From an uncultured Ruminococcus sp. (lineage in GTDB: Bacteria > Bacillota > Clostridia > Oscillospirales > Acutalibacteraceae): 12,661 nt of DNA. Under the pieces are notes generated by a model, which was given only the letters and a program-made list of their open reading frames with translations, was not told where the DNA came from and did not search any database. The position numbers and the translations under genes were made by a program. The stretch lies in contig CACXGH010000192.1 of NCBI GenBank assembly GCA_902767175.1, positions 1-12,661 on the forward strand, read 5' to 3'. Positions 7,435 to 12,661 of the stretch are shown here, one piece after another (within the stretch, counting starts at the first letter, position 1; each line of letters starts with the position of its first letter).

Positions 7435-8312
7435 ACAATACGAAAGCTGCAAAAAATTCAGAAATGCAAACGGGCTATGCTGCGAAGAGAAGACTTACAA
7501 ACATCATTGTATATGTTATCCTTACAGTAATGGTTCTTATATGGATCTTCCCTATCGTATGGCTCATTCTGCAGTCCTTCAATACAGTAGACCGTATTTC
7601 ATCCCGTATGCTGCCTGAGGGCTTTACGCTTGATCATTATAAGACATTGTTCACAGATGATAACGTACCTTACGGCAAATGGATACTCAATACATTTATC
7701 GTAGCTGTACTTTCCTGCGTAATTTCTACCCTCTTCATACTTATGGTCAGCTATACTCTTTCAAGACTTCGCTTTAAGAGCCGTAAAAAGCTTCTTAACA
7801 TCGGACTTATCCTCGGTATGTTCCCCGGATTTATGTCCATGGCAGCTACATACAGCATCATGGAGATTTTCCACCTTGAGGGTCAGCTCCTTGCACTCGT
7901 TATAGTTTATTCTGCGGGCGCAGGTCTGGGCTATCAGGTCGCAAAAGGATTCTTCGATACGATACCGCGATCCCTTGATGAGGCTGCACGAATAGACGGC
8001 GCAACAAGTAACAGAATATTCTGGGTAATTATCCTTCCGCTTTCAAAACCGATTATAGTTTACACGGCTCTGACAACATTCCTCGGACCGTGGGCAGACT
8101 ACATTTTCGTAAGCTACTTCATGAAGGATAGTACCGATAACTATACCGTTGCTGTCGGTCTTTACAAGCTGCTCGATAACGAGCACATTAACAGATACTT
8201 TACAACCTTCTGTGCAGGTGCCGTACTTATAGCTATACCGATTACAATTCTTTTCGTTGTAATGCAGAGATTCTATGTTGCCGGCGTAACAGGCGGTGCT
8301 GTAAAGGGTTAA
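7431..8312 (+). CDS. malG: Maltodextrin ABC transporter permease MalG
   Basis: This 293-residue partner permease has six hydrophobic helices near 24-48, 85-108, 120-140, 151-170, 205-225 and 260-280. The EAA loop is at 184-204 (EAARIDGATSNRI...ILPL), the site that docks onto the transport ATPase. The length matches the family (E. coli MalG is 296). Its ATG overlaps the malF stop as ATGA, and AGGAGG at 7418-7423, inside the malF C-terminal codons, gives 7 nt spacing. This coupling favours equal amounts of MalF and MalG. The C-terminal tail is short (...GAVKG). No ATPase gene follows, so a shared MsmX/MalK-type ATPase from another locus is expected to energise the system. Confidence 0.92.
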   Translation: MNNTKAAKNSEMQTGYAAKRRLTNIIVYVILTVMVLIWIFPIVWLILQSFNTVDRISSRMLPEGFTLDHYKTLFTDDNVPYGKWILNTFIVAVLSCVISTLFILMVSYTLSRLRFKSRKKLLNIGLILGMFPGFMSMAATYSIMEIFHLEGQLLALVIVYSAGAGLGYQVAKGFFDTIPRSLDEAARIDGATSNRIFWVIILPLSKPIIVYTALTTFLGPWADYIFVSYFMKDSTDNYTVAVGLYKLLDNEHINRYFTTFCAGAVLIAIPITILFVVMQRFYVAGVTGGAVKG

Positions 8313-8323
8313 TTTCAACTATC

Positions 8324-8356
8324 AAAGCAGGGCGCATTTGCTCCCTGCTTTATTCT
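8324..8356 (+). terminator. Hairpin between malG and the amylase gene (leaky terminator)
   Basis: A 9-bp stem, AAAGCAGGG with CCCTGCTTT (8324-8332 with 8343-8351), has a 10-nt loop and is followed by ATTCTTAC. The T-tract is short, so read-through into the amylase gene 22 bp further on is likely. No separate promoter is evident in the 65-bp gap. Confidence 0.6.
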
Positions 8357-8377
8357 TACACAAAAGGAGAACAAATT

Positions 8378-10090
8378 ATGTCTAAATTCAAGATCAGTGC
8401 GGCGCTTCTTGCAGGCTGTATCCTTGCTTCTTCTTTGCTCTGCGGCTGCGGTAATTCGGGCAGCTCAGGCGGTTCAAGCAGCGCTTCTTCCGACTCAGGT
8501 TCCGGTACAGGCTCTTCAAATATTCCTGCTGACGGCGGTTATACTACCGTTGACTATACCTATTCCAATGATAAGTACAGAACCTTCTACGAGATTTTCC
8601 CGTATTCGTTCTATGACTCTGACGGCAACGGTAAGGGCGATATAAACGGCATTACAGCAAAGCTTGATTATCTTAATGACGGCGATCCCAAAACAACGGA
8701 CGACCTGGGAATTGACGGTATATGGCTGACTCCGATAATGCAGTCGCCTTCTTATCATAAATATGATGTAGAGGACTACTATACGGTTGATAAGCTTTTC
8801 GGTACAAATGATGATTTCAAGACGCTTCTTGATGAAGCTCATAAGCGTAATATCAATATTATTATTGACCTTGTTGTAAATCATTCGTCAAATAAGCATG
8901 AGTGGTTCCAGAAGGCACTTGAAGAGCTTAAAGAAGGCAAAACTGACGGTTACGCACAGTATTATCATTTTGAGGAAGGCAAAAATATAGACGGCTGGCA
9001 CCATTCCGGCGTTGGCGATTGGTATTATGAGGGCGATTTCGTTGCAGGAATGCCAGATCTTAATCTGAAAAATCCCGAGCTGAGAGAGGAACTTCAGAAA
9101 ATTGTTAAGTATTGGCTCGATATGGGGGTAGACGGTTTCCGTCTTGATGCCGTTATGTGGTTTGAGAGTGTTAACGGTGTAAAGGGAAATCATGACCATG
9201 AAGGCTCTATAGAGGATCTGAAATGGCTGTATGATTATGCAAAGACAGTAAAGTCCGATGTATATATGGTGGGAGAATGCTGGGCAGACAGTCCCTCTAC
9301 AATAGTTGACTATTATAAGTCAGGTATTGACAGCTTCTTCAATTTCTCAATGCAGGGTGCAACAGGCAAGGTCAATCTGTATGTAAACGGAAAGAGTGCA
9401 AAGTCCTATGTTGAGTATCTTGAGAATTGGCAGGAACAGATAAAGAAGAATAACCCGGATGCAATTGATGCGAAGTTCCTTTCTAACCATGATACAAACA
9501 GATCGGCAGAATTTATAATGAATAATACAAAGATGCGTCTTGCAGCAGCTATGTATATGCTTGCACCGGGCAATCCGTATATTTACTACGGTGAAGAGAT
9601 CGAAATGGAAGGCTATGAGAGAGATCCTGACCGCAGAAGAGGTATGGTCTGGTCGCTCGACAATGACGAAGGCTATATCAAGAAGATACCTGACGGTACA
9701 AAGCTTGAAGAAGACCCGACTATCTCAGTAGAGACTGCACAGAAGGATAAGGATTCCCTGCTCAACTTCTACAAGAGGGTAATAGCGCTAAGAAATCAGA
9801 ATCCCGAAATTGCAAGAGGTGAGATGAAGGCTGTAACATTTGAAAATGAGGCGACAGCAGGATTTATTTCAACATACAATGATTCCAAGGTATTTGTGCT
9901 TTATAACCTTGGTGATGAGCAGGCTAAGGTCAACATTCCTTCGGACACCTTCAAGGTAAGTGAAGTAAGAGGTTATCTCCTTGCCCACAACACAAAGGAC
10001 GATCCCGGAAGTTATGTTTATGACGATACAATTAAGCTTGAGGGTCAGGAGCTTACAATGCCTGCCCACAGCGTATTCGTTCTGAAATAA
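8378..10090 (+). CDS. Cell-surface alpha-amylase lipoprotein (GH13, probably subfamily 36)
   Basis: This 570-residue enzyme hydrolyses alpha-1,4-glucosidic bonds in starch or maltodextrins outside the cell. A signal peptide ends in the lipobox LCGC (Cys24), followed by a Ser/Gly linker to about residue 50 that tethers the catalytic domain to the membrane. GH13 regions are complete: I DLVVNH (164-169), II GFRLDA with nucleophile Asp257, III VGECW with acid/base Glu300, and IV SNHD with Asp372. Region V reads MPDLN (225-229). A Ca2+ loop, DSDGNGKGD, is at 80-88. The layout closely recalls Halothermothrix orenii AmyA (GH13_36), also a lipoprotein, by memory rather than alignment. A C-terminal beta domain covers about 475-570. 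No carbohydrate-binding module is seen. AAGGAG is 8 nt before the ATG. It supplies substrates to MalE in the same operon. Confidence 0.93.
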   Translation: MSKFKISAALLAGCILASSLLCGCGNSGSSGGSSSASSDSGSGTGSSNIPADGGYTTVDYTYSNDKYRTFYEIFPYSFYDSDGNGKGDINGITAKLDYLNDGDPKTTDDLGIDGIWLTPIMQSPSYHKYDVEDYYTVDKLFGTNDDFKTLLDEAHKRNINIIIDLVVNHSSNKHEWFQKALEELKEGKTDGYAQYYHFEEGKNIDGWHHSGVGDWYYEGDFVAGMPDLNLKNPELREELQKIVKYWLDMGVDGFRLDAVMWFESVNGVKGNHDHEGSIEDLKWLYDYAKTVKSDVYMVGECWADSPSTIVDYYKSGIDSFFNFSMQGATGKVNLYVNGKSAKSYVEYLENWQEQIKKNNPDAIDAKFLSNHDTNRSAEFIMNNTKMRLAAAMYMLAPGNPYIYYGEEIEMEGYERDPDRRRGMVWSLDNDEGYIKKIPDGTKLEEDPTISVETAQKDKDSLLNFYKRVIALRNQNPEIARGEMKAVTFENEATAGFISTYNDSKVFVLYNLGDEQAKVNIPSDTFKVSEVRGYLLAHNTKDDPGSYVYDDTIKLEGQELTMPAHSVFVLK

Positions 10091-10091
10091 A

Positions 10092-10113
10092 TATCAGCAG
10101 CTTGCAGCTGATA
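10092..10113 (+). other. Short hairpin just after the amylase stop
   Basis: TATCAGC (10092-10098) pairs with GCTGATA (10107-10113) around an 8-nt loop. No T-run follows, so it is more likely an mRNA 3'-end structure ahead of the true terminator about 50 bp on. Confidence 0.35.
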
Positions 10114-10160
10114 CGGACAAGATGCAGAGTGCGTTTCTTCGTAAGTAAAAGTTAAAAATG

Positions 10161-10200
10161 AAGCACGGTATTCTCTTTTGAGTTTACCGTGCTTTTATTC
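10161..10200 (+). terminator. Intrinsic terminator of the mal-amylase operon
   Basis: A perfect 10-bp stem, AAGCACGGTA with TACCGTGCTT (10161-10170 with 10185-10194), has an inner CTC/GAG mini-stem in the loop and runs into TTTTATTCAT. This is the best-formed terminator in the window and marks the operon end. Confidence 0.8.
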
Positions 10201-10265
10201 ATATATCAAACAGACCTGACGAAAAGCTTTGGTGCCTCTTCTGCCTGATATTAATATTACGTCAT

Positions 10266-10417
10266 TACAAAATGTATATTATACAATATGTATAATAATT
10301 TACAATTTGTAATAATTGAGTTGAATATACTAATAGTATATAATATCAGAATAGAACAAATAGTATAATTAAGTGGTTGTACAAAATGTAATAAAAATAA
10401 GTAGTATACAAACTGTA
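10266..10417. repeat. Five copies of the palindrome TACANNNTGTA (operator-like array)
   Basis: Exact matches to TACANNNTGTA occur at 10266-10276, 10282-10292, 10301-10311, 10380-10390 and 10407-10417, with central trinucleotides AAA, ATA, ATT, AAA and AAC. Four of the five have A directly after TACA plus a T-flanked right half. Three copies lie upstream of a near-consensus promoter and two lie in its leader. Even in AT-rich DNA, five copies within 152 bp is far beyond chance. The arrangement looks like binding sites for a dimeric repressor. Replication-type iterons are less likely because spacing is irregular (16, 19, 79 and 27 bp). Confidence 0.75.
10316..10344 (+). promoter_or_regulatory. 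Near-consensus promoter inside the palindrome array
   Basis: TTGAGT (10316-10321) and a perfect TATAAT (10339-10344) are separated by exactly 17 bp. The -35 begins 5 bp after the third palindrome. A second TATAAT is at 10364-10369 without a good -35. Transcription would begin near 10351 and run toward prfC on the opposite strand. No intact gene lies downstream. Confidence 0.6.
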
Positions 10418-10450
10418 ATAAACAGTTTAATATAGATCCGATAAAGAAAA

Positions 10451-10549
10451 ATGAAGCAAAACGTCATCGGCAGTTATGTAATAAGAAAATGAGAACATGA
10501 AAAACTGAGGTTACTATGCAAAAAGAAAATAATGAAAAGATTATTTTAG
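10451..10549 (+). pseudogene. Possible remnant of a small regulator gene
   Basis: The ATG at 10451 opens MKQNVIGSYVIRK and meets TGA at 10490-10492. The same frame continues EHEKLRLLCKKKIMKRLF to TAG at 10547-10549. The opening (a short polar start, IG, aromatic, then basic residues) resembles the N-terminus of XRE-type helix-turn-helix repressors common in Clostridia, but the recognition helix is absent. No convincing ribosome site precedes it. A further ATG at 10516 with GAGG upstream gives 34 codons but runs through the terminator hairpin, so it is probably not a gene. The call rests on a weak resemblance and on the operator array upstream. Confidence 0.2.
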
Positions 10550-10554
10550 CAGAA

Positions 10555-10603
10555 CATAAAATACAACCTCCCCAAAGCGGCACGTCAGTGCCGTGTGGGG
10601 AGG
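10555..10603 (-). terminator. Intrinsic terminator for prfC
   Basis: On the minus strand a strong imperfect stem (10567-10603: GGGGAGG paired with CCTCCCC, and GTGCCG with CGGCAC, around a 4-nt loop) is followed by TTGTATTTTATG. It lies about 190 nt beyond the prfC stop, after the repeat array, so the prfC mRNA would carry the GC-rich array in its 3' untranslated region. Confidence 0.6.
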
Positions 10604-10618
10604 ATAACCGCGGACGAT

Positions 10619-10670
10619 GAGTGTTTGGTTATTATGTCAGAGCGAGTGTAACGAGCGCCGCCGCGAATCG
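10619..10670 (+). repeat. Dispersed 52-nt repeat, copy A
   Basis: This segment matches the reverse complement of 12481-12532 at 40 of 52 positions with no gaps, including a perfect 14-mer AGAGCGAGTGTAAC (10639-10652). The two copies are inverted and flank prfC. The tail, CGCCGCCGCGAATCG (10656-10670), is the same core found in each unit of the adjacent tandem array. Confidence 0.75.
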
Positions 10671-10790
10671 TCCTGTGCGGTCACGCACCGCCGCCGCGAA
10701 TCGGGAGCGGCGACACGCCGCCGCCGCGAATCGGGAGCGGCGACACGCCGCCGCCGCGAATCGGGAGCGGCGACACGCCGCCGCCGCCGC
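10651..10790. repeat. GC-rich tandem array with 30-bp period
   Basis: Units at 10711-10740 and 10741-10770 are identical. The unit at 10681-10710 differs at four of its first seven bases. A partial unit (17 matching bases) begins at 10771, and a diverged unit precedes at 10651-10680. The shared core is CGCCGCCGCGAATCG, then GGAGCGG. The array is far more GC-rich than its surroundings and ends 1 bp from the prfC stop codon (10792-10794). Its period is a multiple of three, which keeps reading frames open and yields low-complexity translations that should not be taken as genes. Confidence 0.85.
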
Positions 10791-10791
10791 A

Positions 10792-12381
10792 CTAATTCTT
10801 GCTGAAATCGGTGAGAATGAGGTCTTTGTTGTGTTCAAGTGCCCATGTGATGTTCCATTCGCTTGAAAACAGAAGAAGATGCTTTCCTTTAAGATCCTGA
10901 ATTCTCTTTGTGTCAGATGTGAGATTGAGCGTCTTCGGGTCAAGTCCTTCATTGTCTATCCAGCGGATAAGCTCATACGGCATATTTTCAAGAATGATAT
11001 CGACATTGTATTCGTTCTTGAGCCTGTATTCAAGTACCTCAAATTGAAGTACACCTACAACACCCACTATTACCTCTTCCATTCCTCCTCCGAGGTTCTG
11101 GAATATCTGAATCGCACCCTCCTGAGCTATCTGTGTGATGCCTTTTACAAACTGCTTTCTTTTCATCGTGTCTTTAAGGCGTACCTGTGCAAAATGCTCC
11201 GGAGCAAATGTGGGTATTCCTTCAAACTGTACTTTCTTTGAAGGTGCGCATACAGTGTCGCCTATTGAGAAAATACCCGGATCAAATACACCGATAATGT
11301 CGCCTGCATAGGCTTCTTCAATTACTTCTCTGTCCTGAGCCATCAATTGCTGAGGCTGAGAAAGACGCATTTTCTTGTCTCCCTGAACATGGTAAACCTC
11401 CATCTGCTTTTCATATTTGCCCGAGCAGATACGCATAAAGGCTATCCTGTCACGATGAGCTTTATTCATGTTTGCCTGTATTTTAAATACAAAAGCAGAG
11501 AACTTGTCCTCAAAGGGATCTACTTCACCGTCAATCGTTTTTCTCGGCAAGGGCGGAGTGGTCATTTTAAGGAAATCTGCAAGAAAAGGCTCAACACCAA
11601 AGTTGGTCAGCGCTGATCCGAAAAATACAGGTGTAAGTCTGCCGTGACGTACTTCGTTCAGGTCGAGCTGGTCGCCTGCACCCTCAAGAAGCTCAACATC
11701 GTCTCTGAGTATCTGTGCAAGATCATCGCCTATTTTATCGTCAAGATCGGGATCGTCAAGACGCAGCTTGTCAGTCTCAACCTCACGCTGTCCGTTGTTT
11801 GCGGTAAATGCAAGTATCTCGTTAGTGGCAAATTCATATACCCCCTTGAATTCTTTGCCGCAGCCGATAGGCCAATTCATAGGGCAGGTGTGTATGCCGA
11901 GAACCTCCTCTATATCTTCAAGAAGGTCATAGGGGCTTTTTGCCTCTCTGTCCATTTTATTAATAAATGTAAAAATCGGTATATCACGAAGCAGACAGAC
12001 CTTAAAAAGCTTTCTTGTCTGTGCTTCAACACCCTTGGAAGCGTCTATAACCATTACTGCAGAATCGGCAGCCATAAGTGTTCTGTAAGTATCCTCGGAG
12101 AAGTCCTGATGTCCGGGAGTGTCGATGATATTGACACAGTAACCGTTATAATTGAACTGCATTACGGAGGAGGTAACGGAAATACCTCTCTGCTTTTCTA
12201 TTTCCATCCAGTCGGAAACGGCGTGTTTATCGGTTTTCTTTCCTTTTACCGAGCCTGCAAGCTGTATTGTTCCGGTATAAAGAAGCAGCTTTTCTGTCAA
12301 TGTTGTCTTACCGGCATCAGGATGCGAAATGATCGCAAATGTCCTTCTTTTTTCTATCAGATCTTTATTAGTTATCGGCAA
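10792..12381 (-). CDS. prfC: Peptide chain release factor 3 (RF3)
   Basis: RF3 is a translational GTPase that removes RF1 or RF2 from the ribosome after peptide release. The 529-residue product matches the usual length (E. coli RF3 is also 529). The GTPase motifs are clear: P-loop SHPDAGKTT (19-27), GISVTSS (66-72) in switch I, DTPGHQDFSEDTYRT (87-101) in switch II, and NKMD (141-144). Domains II and III follow. SVKGKKT (44-50) and the DTYRT element separate RF3 from EF-G and LepA. The start codon is TTG at 12381-12379, with GGTGA 7 nt upstream. The frame is closed by TGA about 20 nt further upstream and holds no ATG there. The stop codon abuts a GC-rich repeat array. The gene converges with the amylase operon and appears monocistronic, with its own promoter and terminator. 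Confidence 0.95.
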   Translation of the reverse strand: MPITNKDLIEKRRTFAIISHPDAGKTTLTEKLLLYTGTIQLAGSVKGKKTDKHAVSDWMEIEKQRGISVTSSVMQFNYNGYCVNIIDTPGHQDFSEDTYRTLMAADSAVMVIDASKGVEAQTRKLFKVCLLRDIPIFTFINKMDREAKSPYDLLEDIEEVLGIHTCPMNWPIGCGKEFKGVYEFATNEILAFTANNGQREVETDKLRLDDPDLDDKIGDDLAQILRDDVELLEGAGDQLDLNEVRHGRLTPVFFGSALTNFGVEPFLADFLKMTTPPLPRKTIDGEVDPFEDKFSAFVFKIQANMNKAHRDRIAFMRICSGKYEKQMEVYHVQGDKKMRLSQPQQLMAQDREVIEEAYAGDIIGVFDPGIFSIGDTVCAPSKKVQFEGIPTFAPEHFAQVRLKDTMKRKQFVKGITQIAQEGAIQIFQNLGGGMEEVIVGVVGVLQFEVLEYRLKNEYNVDIILENMPYELIRWIDNEGLDPKTLNLTSDTKRIQDLKGKHLLLFSSEWNITWALEHNKDLILTDFSKN

Positions 12382-12395
12382 GGCTTGTTCACCAT
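12372..12395 (-). other. Seven-codon minimal frame overlapping the prfC start
   Basis: An ATG at 12395-12393 opens M-V-N-K-P-C-R and stops with TAA at 12374-12372, inside prfC codons 3-4. It is in a different frame from the TTG start of prfC, which it contains. No strong ribosome site precedes it. It could lower or couple prfC initiation, or be coincidental. Confidence 0.25.
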
Positions 12396-12426
12396 ACTTT
12401 CATCAAATTTTTTATTCCGATTATCT

Positions 12427-12455
12427 ATTGTACCTCAAACAACATTAATAATCAA
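12427..12455 (-). promoter_or_regulatory. Promoter of prfC
   Basis: On the minus strand TTGATT (12450-12455) and TACAAT (12427-12432) have exactly 17 bp between them. The predicted start near 12420 leaves a leader of about 40 nt before the TTG codon, which supports that start region. Confidence 0.6.
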
Positions 12456-12480
12456 GCATTTGTACACAGAGTCTGCACCC

Positions 12481-12532
12481 CGATTTTCGGCGGCACTTGT
12501 TACACTCGCTCTTTCTTTCTGACCAGACATTC
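12481..12532 (-). repeat. Dispersed 52-nt repeat, copy B
   Basis: This is the inverted partner of 10619-10670 (40 of 52 identical, ungapped). It lies just upstream of the prfC promoter. Its tail has AAAATCG where copy A has GCGAATCG-type sequence, and it has no tandem expansion beside it. Confidence 0.75.
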
Positions 12533-12550
12533 AGTGCAGGCGATTATTCG

Positions 12551-12661
12551 GCGGAATGTACCGCAAGTGCACTTCCTATAACAAGCGTCGATGTCCCCCG
12601 AGTCTCGCCTGCCGGCTCGGTCGGTGCTTCTGCCTTCGGCAGAGGTGTCCACCGGACACCC
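12551..12661. repeat. Hairpin-rich intergenic end region
   Basis: Four compact stems follow one another: GCGG/CCGC (12551-12564), CCGAG/CTCGG (12598-12620), TCTGCC/GGCAGA with a TTC loop (12629-12643, extendable by wobble pairs) and GGTGTCC/GGACACC with an ACC loop (12644-12660). No gene is seen. The segment is cut by the window edge. It may be the 3' end structure of a neighbouring gene or a repeated palindromic element. Confidence 0.4.

Noticed and set aside
10681..10790. CRISPR array
   Set aside because: The 30-bp units are directly tandem with no variable spacers and there are no cas genes.
10621..10866. Open frames through the GC-rich array encoding HAAAANRERR-type repeats
   Set aside because: The 30-bp period keeps several frames open on both strands; there is no ribosome site, and the frames run antisense into prfC.
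11644..12522. Long + strand open frame opposite prfC
   Set aside because: prfC on the other strand has complete GTPase motifs; the opposite frame gives a Cys/Tyr-rich product without recognisable domains.
3643..12589. Shared 13-mer TATAACAAGCGTC at 3643-3655 and 12577-12589, both beside hairpin clusters
   Set aside because: One or two 13-base matches are expected by chance in a window this size, and the sequences after it differ, so it is not counted as a repeat family.

Overview
The window looks like chromosomal DNA from a starch-using, spore-forming Clostridia member, most like Ruminococcus or a relative. This is judged from codon style, AT-rich intergenic DNA, a YtaF-type sporulation membrane protein and a Clostridia-type maltooligosaccharide transporter. 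No sequence search was possible, so the genus is an inference.

Layout. Positions 1-112 hold the 3' end of an unknown membrane protein gene (+). Positions 200-2842 (-) encode a P-type Ca2+ (possibly Ca2+/Mn2+) ATPase. It is divergent from a YtaF/MntP-like membrane protein at 3015-3647 (+). A nested hairpin (3646-3740) and an AT-rich gap of about 590 bp lead to the starch/maltodextrin operon at 4168-10200 (+). The operon contains a sigma-A promoter, a folded leader, the binding lipoprotein malE, two intergenic hairpins, malF and malG overlapping by ATGA, another hairpin, a GH13 alpha-amylase lipoprotein and a clear terminator. The convergent gene prfC (RF3) occupies 10792-12381 (-). The right edge (12382-12661) carries the prfC promoter, a dispersed repeat and a hairpin cluster.

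How the operon works. The surface-anchored alpha-amylase cuts starch outside the cell. MalE captures the maltooligosaccharides, and MalF with MalG form the membrane channel. No ATPase gene is present, so a shared MsmX/MalK-type ATPase encoded elsewhere is expected. Hairpins after malE and malG probably set unequal expression along the operon.

The least ordinary part is 10260-10790, between the two convergent genes. It holds five copies of the palindrome TACANNNTGTA surrounding a near-consensus promoter that drives no intact gene. A possible decayed regulator start lies downstream. Next come a prfC-side terminator hairpin, a 52-nt dispersed repeat with a second inverted copy upstream of prfC, and a GC-rich 30-bp tandem array that ends 1 bp from the prfC stop codon. 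These are the main candidates for undescribed biology.
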